Below the pieces are notes generated by a model, which did not search any database, had not been told where the DNA came from, and was given only the letters and a program-made list of their open reading frames with translations. From the NCBI GenBank assembly GCA_964557955.1, contig CAZLCS010000002.1:1-64000 (forward strand): a stretch of 64,000 nt of DNA, in the 5' to 3' direction. This document shows positions 34,162 to 42,116 of this stretch, one piece after another (within the stretch, counting starts at the first letter, position 1; each line of letters opens with the position of its first letter). This stretch comes from JALOOX01 sp964557955. Its GTDB lineage: Bacteria > Desulfobacterota > Syntrophobacteria > Syntrophobacterales > Syntrophobacteraceae. Both the position numbers and the translations under genes were made by a program.

Positions 34162-35151
34162 TCAGCTCTCAATGGCCTTTGAGCCCTGCCGAACGTCTTG
34201 CCCCTGGCTCTCACCGAACCAGGCTGCTGCCTTTTCGTTGAGCTCCCTGAACTGGGAGGAAACCTTTTCCAGCTCAGCTTCCCATTCAGCGTTGGGGATT
34301 TGCCCCTCGGTTACTCTGAAGTAGACCTGCATCAAGGCGGTCATGCCGATGGGCTCAATGACTGCCTGTTTGATGCCCCACGCAAAGACCAGGGCCACAA
34401 TCAGCGTAAGCGGTCCGGCCGCGCCCGGAAAAAGACCGACCAGTAGTGCCACCGGTCCGAGTACCAGCAGAAAGACTACAAGCGTTGCCGTCCAGATAAT
34501 AATGGCCAGCCATACCGCGTTCCTGAGGAATTTGGTATAGTTCTGGGCATACAGGATGAGTGCGGTGCGGCCTCCTGCCCACGGATTATCGGGGCGGGTT
34601 TTCATAAGATAGGCGAGGATGACTTCGTCAAGATAAGTAAGGGAAAGGGTAATGATGGTATCCAAGAACTTCATGGCGCCGGCGGCGCCGGGGATCGGCA
34701 AGAGGCTGGTAATACTGAGAAATACTCTGTTGAAAGCCCGCAGGACGCCTTTGATCAACTGGTCCAGTCCAAAAAGCACGGCAGAGGTGGCAAATCGTTC
34801 CTGCACCTGACGGCGAGCGTACTCGATCTGGCCCATGCCGCGAGCGATATCTCGGCCTTTGAACAGCTCAACCAGAACGGCGATATGCCCGGCCTTGACG
34901 ATGTAGAGCAGATACTCACGGGTGAAATACATGATGGATGAGGCAACACCAAACCCGACCAGCCCGCCCCACGTGCCTCCGGCCGCCGCATTCTTTGCGA
35001 TGGCCCCTATGCCGTAGCCGATACCGGCCCCCACGCCGGTTATGATCACGAAGGCCAGAGTGATGCCGAAATAGACGAGAAAACGAAAAAGCAAGAAGGG
35101 TGCTGTTTTCATCAATAACCCCAGTACTTCACCGAAACTGAAATCCCTCAC
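34162..35151 (-). CDS. Multi-pass membrane protein of unknown function (329 aa)
   Basis: An integral membrane protein with about six hydrophobic segments, e.g. PFLLFRFLVYFGITLAFVII, LPIPGAAGAMKFL, WLAIIIWTATLVVFLLVLG and PLTLIVALVFAWGI, and a soluble C-terminal helix (WEAELEKVSSQFRELNEKAAAWF). The start is a GTG at 35151 after a weak GGGGG. No catalytic or transport motif is recognised. It stands alone between the tRNA and a gene-poor region. Its composition is ordinary for the window. Confidence 0.75.
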   Translation of the reverse strand: MRDFSFGEVLGLLMKTAPFLLFRFLVYFGITLAFVIITGVGAGIGYGIGAIAKNAAAGGTWGGLVGFGVASSIMYFTREYLLYIVKAGHIAVLVELFKGRDIARGMGQIEYARRQVQERFATSAVLFGLDQLIKGVLRAFNRVFLSITSLLPIPGAAGAMKFLDTIITLSLTYLDEVILAYLMKTRPDNPWAGGRTALILYAQNYTKFLRNAVWLAIIIWTATLVVFLLVLGPVALLVGLFPGAAGPLTLIVALVFAWGIKQAVIEPIGMTALMQVYFRVTEGQIPNAEWEAELEKVSSQFRELNEKAAAWFGESQGQDVRQGSKAIES

Positions 35152-35752
35152 GAGCAGGCCCCCTGTGTTTGTTGTTCAATCCGTCAAGGTCCGCCAATTT
35201 GCATTATTGCTCACACTTCTCCCCCACATCGCAGCTTTGGTTGTCCTGTGTTTTTGGCGATTGAAAGGTAAACAGATACAATGGAAGCAGCTTTCAGGCT
35301 ATTCAAGATTAGCAGTTGACAACAGGGCGTGTCAAATGAGAAGGCCCTGAATAGCCGGTGCGATCCAGAGGGTACAAGCGGAGAGAACCCCACCAGATGA
35401 GTGGCGTTACTGGCCTTCAAGTCGAACAGACAGGAAAACCAAGTCGGGAGCTTTGCATGCAGACAGGTGGACGCACCGAGGCAAGAATAGCATTGTCCGA
35501 CTCCTCAAGGTTCAAAAGCCCCGTTGGCTACTAACAGTCCTTCATTTCAAAGAGTTCGTACTCCAGATCCCCGTCGGGGAAAGCAATGCCGCCGCGTGCT
35601 GTTGGAGGCACCATGATAGAACTTTCGGGGATCTTGAGCTCATTTCCTCAGAGCCCAACCGAAATATGGTTGTTTCCACGCAGAATCAATGGATAATGAG
35701 AATGTGACTTGTGACCACGAACCTTTCGGACTTCAACGGAAAAAGAGACCGA
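35152..35752. other. Gene-poor region with nested inverted repeats
   Basis: About 600 bp with no supported gene. At 35297-35356 two inverted repeats are nested: outer arms GGCTATTCA (35297-35305) and TGAATAGCC (35348-35356), inner arms TTGACA (35316-35321) and TGTCAA (35330-35335). It could be a structured RNA, an operator or a remnant. The remaining short frames look random. Confidence 0.45.
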
Positions 35753-36007
35753 ATGCCAAGCATTCAGGAAGCACTGCAGGTCTCGGAAGAGATCGGAGAA
35801 AAGCTGGATCCCCTGGCTATCATCCTCTTTGGCTCCGTTGCCAAGGGTGGGTCAGGAAACGACCTGGACTTTCTCATCGTGATTGAAGAACAAAAGCCTC
35901 TTTCTGAGGTCGACGAAAAGCTGCGCAACCTCAGAAAGAAGCTAGCCACAGCCGATCTGATGGAAGCAGACCCCCAAGGCTTCCCGAGACCTTTCTGGTT
36001 CCTTTGA
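35753..36007 (+). CDS. Minimal nucleotidyltransferase (MNT)-domain protein, probably truncated
   Basis: An 84-residue protein beginning MPSIQEALQVSEEIGEK with the nucleotidyltransferase motif ILFGSVAKGGSGNDLDFLIV, i.e. the G-S loop and paired aspartates of the polymerase-beta fold. The third catalytic acid and the rest of the fold are missing: the frame ends shortly after LRNLRKKL with an atypical Pro/Phe-rich tail, consistent with a frameshift or decay. A GTG at 35711 would add fourteen residues. MNT proteins usually pair with a HEPN partner as toxin-antitoxin modules; no HEPN gene is adjacent. Confidence 0.5.
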   Translation: MPSIQEALQVSEEIGEKLDPLAIILFGSVAKGGSGNDLDFLIVIEEQKPLSEVDEKLRNLRKKLATADLMEADPQGFPRPFWFL

Positions 36008-36375
36008 TCGCCTTCTGCGATACGGTTACCATTTCAGTCAGCTTTGCAGAAGCTCCATGCAACTTCTGCTGTGCTGCCCCCCCTGCCTGCCAGTCGATAG
36101 CCTCTCTTTTTGTAGGTGCATTGCCTACCTCAATCAAATAGCTGACAGGATATTGCCGGTAAACAGTGCAACCATGATTATAATTTCATGGATAATTTCA
36201 TGAAAAGGGAATGAACCAGAAAGCATTAGACTCTCATTCGCCCCCCTATGGCCCTTGGCAAGCCTTAACAGCCAGGGAGGTCTTCGAGCCAGTAGGGATA
36301 TTAAGTCAAAGAACAGTCAAGGGCCCTGACAATTTGTTGAATTCGGGGTGTCCGATCAGTGAGGAGTGCATGCCG
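36008..36375. other. Upstream region of the lipid-modification cluster
   Basis: About 370 bp without a supported gene. It contains two direct copies of ATAATTTCATG (36180-36190 and 36192-36202), the first overlapping a TATAAT (36179-36184) that could be a -10. No -35 lies at normal spacing, so the pair may be an activator site or an alternative-sigma promoter element. Confidence 0.45.
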
Positions 36376-37161
36376 ATGAGCGAGATATTGCTGGGTAACC
36401 TGGTGTGGGTGTTGCTCATGATGCTGGGCATCTGGGTCGTGAGTGTACGGTTGAAGGATGTGAGCATTGTTGACAGCTTCTGGGGTCTGGGATTCGTGCT
36501 GATTGCCTGGAGAACCTGTCTGTTCGCGGACGGGTTTCCTCCGCGCCAGTTTCTGATCGTTGCCCTCACGACCCTCTGGGGGTTGCGCCTTTCAGCTTAC
36601 CTCTACGGCCGAAAGCGCGGAAAACCCGAGGATCCCCGCTATGCGGCCATGCGCGAGAAGCGGGGAGGAAGCTTTTGGTGGATGAGCCTTTTTACCGTCT
36701 TCCTTCTCCAAGGGGTGATCCTCTGGGTGATTTCCCTCCCGGTTCAGGCAGGGCAGCTATCCATGTCTCCGGAGCGCATGACCGTTCTCGACAGAATCGG
36801 ATTCCTGCTGTGGCTGGTTGGATTCATCTTTGAGGCGGTGGCAGACGCTCAGATGGCCCGCTTCAAAGCAGATCCAGCCAACAGGGGCAAGGTCATGCGG
36901 GCGGGTCTGTGGGCGTTCACCCGGCATCCCAATTATTTCGGCGAATCCCTGATGTGGTGGGGAATGTATGCTGTCGCCCTGTCCACTCCCTGCAGTGCAT
37001 GGACGGTTATCAGTCCGCTTCTTATCACGTTTCTCCTGCTCAAGGTTTCAGGCGTGACCCTGCTGGAGAAAGCCATGCTGGAGAGGGGCGATGAGTATCG
37101 GGATTACATCGAGAGCACCAGCGCATTCATCCCGTGGTTTCCCGGCAGGAGGCGCCGATGA
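36376..37161 (+). CDS. DUF1295 membrane protein (steroid 5-alpha-reductase-like)
   Basis: A 261-residue polytopic protein with about seven membrane helices. The C-terminal signature GLWAFTRHPNYFGESLMWWG is diagnostic of the DUF1295 / steroid-reductase-isoprenylcysteine-methyltransferase fold. Others in this fold are lipid reductases or methyltransferases, so a lipid double-bond reductase is a reasonable guess. The ATG at 36376 is nine bases after GAGGAG; an ATG six bases earlier is too close to it. It overlaps the following methyltransferase gene by four bases. Confidence 0.85.
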   Translation: MSEILLGNLVWVLLMMLGIWVVSVRLKDVSIVDSFWGLGFVLIAWRTCLFADGFPPRQFLIVALTTLWGLRLSAYLYGRKRGKPEDPRYAAMREKRGGSFWWMSLFTVFLLQGVILWVISLPVQAGQLSMSPERMTVLDRIGFLLWLVGFIFEAVADAQMARFKADPANRGKVMRAGLWAFTRHPNYFGESLMWWGMYAVALSTPCSAWTVISPLLITFLLLKVSGVTLLEKAMLERGDEYRDYIESTSAFIPWFPGRRRR

Positions 37162-38195
37162 ACATTCCCGTCCGAATTGCAGAGCAAGGGTGCTTGCCCG
37201 ATCATGTGATCCGATGGGGCATCCGCAGGCTGCACGAGAAGACGCTTCGCGAGGAGAGGGCGAGCGACGTGGAGCGCGAGGGAGAGGCGCTTCGCAGACT
37301 GATTCATGGCATGCGCACCAGCCCCATCGCTCTCCACACGGAGCTTGCCAACCAGCAGCACTACGAGGTTCCCGCGGAGTTCTTCCGCATCTTTCTGGGG
37401 CCCCGGATGAAATACAGCAGCGGGTTGTGGAGTCCGGGAGCGACGACACTGGAGCAGGCCGAGGAGGCCATGCTGGCGCTCACCTGTCACCGTGCCGCCA
37501 TAGAAAACGGCATGGGGATTCTGGAGCTGGGGTGCGGCTGGGGGTCGCTCTCCCTCTGGATGGCCGCCCGCTATCCGGCCAGCCGTATCCTGGCCGTCTC
37601 CAATTCAAAGGGCCAGAGGGAATTCATCCGGGATCGCTGCGCCGAGCACGGGATCCACAACCTCGAGGTCGTCACGGCCGACATGAACGAATTCAGCACG
37701 GATCGGGGTTTCGATCGCGTGGTGTCGGTGGAGATGTTCGAGCACATGCGCAACTGGGAGCGGCTCTTGGAACGCATTGCCGGGTGGCTCGAGCCTGGAG
37801 GCCGCCTCTTTGTCCATCATTTCTCACACCGGGAGGCGGCCTACCTCTTTCGAAGTGAAAGCGAGGAGGACTGGATGGGGCGCCATTTCTTCAGCGGCGG
37901 CATGATGCCTTCCGACGGCCTGATCCTGCACTTTCAGGAGCACCTCCTGGTGGAGGACCACTGGAGGGTGAGCGGCCGTCATTACTCCCAGACGCTGGAA
38001 GCGTGGCTCGAACGACTGGACGACCATCGACAGGAGGCTCTTGCCGTTCTGGAGAAGGTCTACGGATCATCCCAAGCTGCACTCTGGCTCAATCGCTGGC
38101 GGCTCTTCCTCCTCGCCTGCTCGGAGCTCTTCGGGTACCGGAAGGGAAACGAATGGCTCGTTTCCCATTACCGACTCAAGAGACGCGACCGCTAA
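37158..38195 (+). CDS. Cyclopropane-fatty-acid-synthase-like SAM methyltransferase
   Basis: A 345-residue methyltransferase of the CFA/mycolic-acid-cyclase family. It has the lipid-binding entry HYEVPAEFFRIFLGPRMKYSSG, the SAM motif I ILELGCGWGSLSLWMAARYP, SNSKGQREF, the motif VVSVEMFEHM and the C-terminal RRLFLLACSELFGY-like end. It lacks the usual N-terminal extension of Cfa, which resembles the short paralogues seen next to DUF1295 genes in proteobacteria. AGGAGG precedes the ATG by five bases and the start is coupled to the DUF1295 stop. It converges with and overlaps by four bases the fused DUF1365-CFA gene. Confidence 0.9.
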   Translation: MNIPVRIAEQGCLPDHVIRWGIRRLHEKTLREERASDVEREGEALRRLIHGMRTSPIALHTELANQQHYEVPAEFFRIFLGPRMKYSSGLWSPGATTLEQAEEAMLALTCHRAAIENGMGILELGCGWGSLSLWMAARYPASRILAVSNSKGQREFIRDRCAEHGIHNLEVVTADMNEFSTDRGFDRVVSVEMFEHMRNWERLLERIAGWLEPGGRLFVHHFSHREAAYLFRSESEEDWMGRHFFSGGMMPSDGLILHFQEHLLVEDHWRVSGRHYSQTLEAWLERLDDHRQEALAVLEKVYGSSQAALWLNRWRLFLLACSELFGYRKGNEWLVSHYRLKRRDR

Positions 38196-40183
38196 AGCAT
38201 CGCGTCCAGACTCACGTTGTAAGGTCGTGTGAGAACCAGCTGCAGGTCCCCGAGGCTTCGCGTTTCAAACGCCGCTTCACAGAAAGACAGGTAATAGAGC
38301 CACTTACGCTGGAAAGTCCTGTCGAAGCCGAGCTGCGCCACGCGATCCAGGCTCCCCTCCAGACGCTCCCTCCACTCCCGCAAGGTCCGGGCGTAGTGAA
38401 TGCCGATGTTTTCAACGTGCTCCACCACAAAACGGGAGCTTCCGGCCATGGCGCCGCAGAGCGCACCGAGGGACGGCAGGTGGCCTCCGGGGAAGATATG
38501 CTTCTGAATCCAGTCGCAGCCTTTCCGGTACTGGTCATAGCGGTGGTCGGGGACGGTGATCGTCTGCAGCACGGCGATTCCGTCGGGTGCCAGCAACCGG
38601 TCGCAGCACCTGAAGAAATCCCCAAAGTACCGGTGCCCGACGGCCTCGAGCATTTCGATGGAAACGATCCTGTCAAACCGCCCTTCGACCTGTCGGTAGT
38701 CTTTCAGAAGGATCTCGACGCGGTCCTCAAGCCCCGCCTCCACAACACGCTGCCTTGCAAGCTTGTATTGCTCCCTTGAAATGGTGATTCCCGTCACGCG
38801 GCAGCCGGTCTCACGAGCGGCTTCAAGAGCGAAGGCTCCCCAGCCACAGCCGATTTCGAGCACATGATCGCCGGCTCCGAGGCGAGCTTTCCGAATCATG
38901 GCCTGCAGCTTGTTCCGCTGGGCTTCCTCCAGGGTCTCTTCGCCCGTGTGATAAATGCCGCACGAATAGGTCATGGATGCATCGAGAAAAAGGCGGAAGA
39001 AGTCATTGCTGAGGTCGTAGTGCTTCCCAATGTTGCGACTGCTGCCGAAGTGGCTGTTTTCCCTTGCGATATGGCGTAGGCCTTCCAGGAAGTTCATGGC
39101 GAGGGGCAGCAGCGTGCCTTCCTCTCGAATGGCATCCCGATTGATGATGAACAGCTTGAAAAGGTCGGTGACGGAGGGACTGTCCCATTCTCCCGCCATG
39201 TAGGATTCCCCCAGCCCGATTTCCCCCCCGAGAGCGACGCGGCGGAAGAATCCGTAATCGTGAACCATCAGGGTGGCCCCCGCATAGGGAAGCTGCTCGC
39301 CGAACAGCACCTCCTTCCCCTCCGGGAGTATGACCCTCAGCGTCCCTTCTCGAATGCGCGAAAGGAGACGGCTGACCCCTTCCATGAATCGCTTCTCGAG
39401 GAACGAAGGCAAATTTCGCTTGATCGTCATTGGGCTCATGGGAATCGGTTTCGTATTCACAGGAAGCCTCCTGAGAAAGAAGAGCCTCGCCGCTTGCCAG
39501 AGAATTCGCGGCATGGTGAGATGGGGGATCAACGGATGTCTGAAAAAAACACGAAGCTGGTTCAACGGAGTGAGCTCCAGGGGACTTCCTTTGAGCCGGG
39601 CCTCGAAGACGGTCTTTCCCTCTCGCTGGAGCCGCACGCTCACGTCAAGTGTTTTGGTGATGTCGCCAAAACAGAATTCGTAGATCCCTTCCATGTTGTT
39701 GAAGGGAGAGACATGAAAGCTCTTAGGGGCTGTGTAACGCACCGGATAATGGCCCCGAGGGGAAGTGGGTTCCTTCAGGACGTAAAGGTGGCGTTCGCCG
39801 AAGGTGTTGTTGACTTCGGCCACATGGCAAAGGGGTTCACCACGTTCACCAAAAACGAAATAGAAGCTTACGGGATTGAAGACGCGGTGAAAGTAACGTG
39901 CCGAAGTGACGAGGATGATCCCGCCGGCCTCTTTTTCACATCCGGCGGCCACCAAATGGGATTGCAGCTTTTCCCCAATGGAGCGTTCCGAACCATCCAG
40001 GTAGTCGGCATCGTGGATGGAGGCGGGCCTGAAGCAGTTATGGCCAAAGAGGGGCAGCGCACGATCCATCTTCGGGAGCTCCGACAGATCCAGGCCATAG
40101 ACGTAGACAGGATAGCGGAATCGGTGGTGGACCGGCGAGAGCCGCGCATGCTCGACATGACCCAGAAAGAGACGGGAGTTCAT
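38192..40183 (-). CDS. DUF1365 / cyclopropane-fatty-acid synthase fusion
   Basis: A 663-residue two-domain protein. Residues 1 to about 250 are a DUF1365 domain (HVEHARLSPVHHRFRYPVYV, RVFNPVSFYFVF, KSFHVSPFNNMEG). Residues about 270-663 are a complete CFA-synthase-type methyltransferase with the N-terminal lipid-domain stretch, HYDLSNDFFRLFLD, MTYSCGIY, SAM motif LEIGCGWGAFALEAAR, IVSIEMLEAVGHRY and FIFPGGHLPS-like region. In most genomes these are two adjacent genes, so this is a gene fusion. It starts inside the stop of the flavin oxidoreductase gene (ATGA). It most likely modifies unsaturated phospholipid acyl chains, with the DUF1365 part of unknown role. Confidence 0.92.
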   Translation of the reverse strand: MNSRLFLGHVEHARLSPVHHRFRYPVYVYGLDLSELPKMDRALPLFGHNCFRPASIHDADYLDGSERSIGEKLQSHLVAAGCEKEAGGIILVTSARYFHRVFNPVSFYFVFGERGEPLCHVAEVNNTFGERHLYVLKEPTSPRGHYPVRYTAPKSFHVSPFNNMEGIYEFCFGDITKTLDVSVRLQREGKTVFEARLKGSPLELTPLNQLRVFFRHPLIPHLTMPRILWQAARLFFLRRLPVNTKPIPMSPMTIKRNLPSFLEKRFMEGVSRLLSRIREGTLRVILPEGKEVLFGEQLPYAGATLMVHDYGFFRRVALGGEIGLGESYMAGEWDSPSVTDLFKLFIINRDAIREEGTLLPLAMNFLEGLRHIARENSHFGSSRNIGKHYDLSNDFFRLFLDASMTYSCGIYHTGEETLEEAQRNKLQAMIRKARLGAGDHVLEIGCGWGAFALEAARETGCRVTGITISREQYKLARQRVVEAGLEDRVEILLKDYRQVEGRFDRIVSIEMLEAVGHRYFGDFFRCCDRLLAPDGIAVLQTITVPDHRYDQYRKGCDWIQKHIFPGGHLPSLGALCGAMAGSSRFVVEHVENIGIHYARTLREWRERLEGSLDRVAQLGFDRTFQRKWLYYLSFCEAAFETRSLGDLQLVLTRPYNVSLDAML

Positions 40184-41454
40184 AGGCCGACCCCGAAGTG
40201 CGCTGCCACGTCCAGCCCGGACCTGAATCCGTCCTCATGAAAACCGTACCCCATGTAGGCGCCGCAGAAGAAGGTATTTAGGTGACCGTTCAAGCGCCGC
40301 AAGGGCTCCTGGGAATCCATTGCCTCAAAGGAATAGAGGGGGTGCGTATAATCCAGGCTCCGGATGACCGAAACTTCGGGGATGGGCCGCGCGGCGTTGA
40401 GCGTGACGCAATAGTCTCTGGCGGTCTTGAGCTTTTGAAGCCGGCTCATGGAATAGGTCACGGTAACCGGCGATGCTCCTGCCCCGCTGCGCTCCCGGAC
40501 GTAGTTCCACGAGGCGCGAGCCATGGGAAGCGGAGGCAGAAAGGATGCATCCGTGTGGAGCACGACCCGGTTCCGATTGTACTTCCAACGGGAGAGAAGG
40601 TTGATCTCCTCGGGATGAGGGTCCTCCAGGAGGTTCAAGGCCTCGTCAGCGTGGGCGGCGATCACGACCCCGTCAAAATCCTCCGAGCTTCCGTCCGGGA
40701 GCCGCAGAGTGACCCCGTCCCGGCGCCGTCGTATGGACCGTACCGCGCAGCTCACCCGCGTTTCTCCACGGAAGGATTCCAGGAACTTTCGAACATATGT
40801 CCGGCTTCCGCCGGGTATGAAATACCACTGGGGCCTGTTGCGCAGATCCAGCAGCCCATGATTGTCACAAAATCGAAGAAAGGACTCTGCGGGAAACTCC
40901 ATCATGCGCGTTCTGGGTGTGGACCAGATGGCAGCCCCCATGGGGAGGACATACCACTGGATCAGCTGCTCCGAGAAGCCCTGCTGTTTCAGGTAGTCTC
41001 CAAGGTTTTTTCGGCGGAGGCTCCCCTCGACCAGGGATTTTTTCGAGAGCCTGTTGAAGCGCAGGATATCCGCGAGAAATGCCCAGAAACCTGGTTTCAA
41101 AGCATTGGCACGCTGAGCGAACAGCCCGTTCAAATCGGTCCCCGCATACTGAAAGCCCGTCGTGCGATCGTAGTAGCTGAAGCTCATGTCCGTAGGCTGG
41201 ATCGAGACACCCAGCTGCTTCAAAAACCTCATGAAATGGGGGTAAGTCCGATCGTTCAATACGATGAATCCAGTGTCCACCGGCAGTCCTTGATCGGGTC
41301 CCGACGGCACCTCAACAGTGTGAGTATGCCCGCCGACGTAATCATTCCTTTCGAAAAGAACCACCTCATGGGCGCGCTGCAGCAGGTAAGCGGCTGCAAT
41401 CCCTGATACTCCGCCCCCTACGACCGCCAATCTCCTCGATCCTTCATGCTGCAT
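40180..41454 (-). CDS. FAD-dependent oxidoreductase, amine-oxidase fold (COG2907-like)
   Basis: A 424-residue flavoprotein with the N-terminal dinucleotide motif VVGGGVSGIAAAYLL, followed by VVLFERNDYVGGHTHT and VDTGFIVLNDRTYPHF, and a C-terminal FAD-binding end FFCGAYMGYGFHEDGFRSG. This is the family that is almost always encoded beside DUF1365 and CFA-type methyltransferases. A desaturase or dehydrogenase role on methylated acyl chains is known for related furan-fatty-acid enzymes, and is inferred here. GAGGAGG lies four bases before the ATG. It is the first gene of a two-gene operon with the DUF1365-CFA fusion. Confidence 0.9.
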   Translation of the reverse strand: MQHEGSRRLAVVGGGVSGIAAAYLLQRAHEVVLFERNDYVGGHTHTVEVPSGPDQGLPVDTGFIVLNDRTYPHFMRFLKQLGVSIQPTDMSFSYYDRTTGFQYAGTDLNGLFAQRANALKPGFWAFLADILRFNRLSKKSLVEGSLRRKNLGDYLKQQGFSEQLIQWYVLPMGAAIWSTPRTRMMEFPAESFLRFCDNHGLLDLRNRPQWYFIPGGSRTYVRKFLESFRGETRVSCAVRSIRRRRDGVTLRLPDGSSEDFDGVVIAAHADEALNLLEDPHPEEINLLSRWKYNRNRVVLHTDASFLPPLPMARASWNYVRERSGAGASPVTVTYSMSRLQKLKTARDYCVTLNAARPIPEVSVIRSLDYTHPLYSFEAMDSQEPLRRLNGHLNTFFCGAYMGYGFHEDGFRSGLDVAAHFGVGL

Positions 41455-41647
41455 GGGGCCTCCTCAACTTCAAAGTTCGGATTCCCAACCGAATCAGCCC
41501 GGAGCTCCCGTCTCCACGCGGCCGCGACCTCATGTCCCGTGCCAAATCATGGCCCTATTTTCCAGCGTTCGGCTCAACCTTATATTGGTGGCAATTTATG
41601 TCGGAGCGGTTGCCTAAACAAGGTTTTGATTGAAAAGGATGAAAACC

Positions 41648-42067
41648 ATGTTGCATGAAATAAAACTCTACGCCTTGACGTTGATTGTATTCCTTGCCGT
41701 GGATCTGACCTATCTCGGGGTCATCATGTCCGACTTCTACAAATCGGAACTGGGAGCGCTGGCGCGGAGAAACGGGGATGCCCTGGCCCCTGTGTGGTGG
41801 GCTGCTTTCATTGTTTACATTCTCATTCCGCTTGGCATCCTCCTTTTTGCGCTTCCCCGGGTTGATGGCGAGAGGTTGCTGGTCTCGGCGCCGGCATGGG
41901 GCTTCGTCTATGGCGTGGTGCTTTACGGGGTCTACGACTTCACGAACGTCGCGACTCTGGATCGCTGGCCGCTCAAGCTGGCGTTGGCGGACACTCTGTG
42001 GGGTGGCGTGCTCTGCGCTCTGGTGACGGGCTTCGCCTCTTTCGCGGATCGATGGCTGCGCTCCTGA
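41648..42067 (+). CDS. DUF2177 membrane protein
   Basis: A 139-residue protein with four membrane helices, starting MLHEIKLYALTLIVFLAVDL. The stretches LTYLGVIMSDFYKSELG, PVWWAAFIVYILIPLGI and GFVYGVVLYGVYDFTNVATLD identify the DUF2177 family, of unknown function. It typically sits in the same lipid cluster as DUF1365/CFA genes. The ATG at 41648 lies eight bases after AAGGA; the TTG and ATG just upstream overlap that site. It is divergent from the flavin oxidoreductase gene and probably co-transcribed with the transporter. Confidence 0.88.
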   Translation: MLHEIKLYALTLIVFLAVDLTYLGVIMSDFYKSELGALARRNGDALAPVWWAAFIVYILIPLGILLFALPRVDGERLLVSAPAWGFVYGVVLYGVYDFTNVATLDRWPLKLALADTLWGGVLCALVTGFASFADRWLRS

Positions 42068-42116
42068 GAGCACAGCAGGGAGCGCTCGGAGCGAACCCCA
42101 AGGAGCGAATCGCCCC

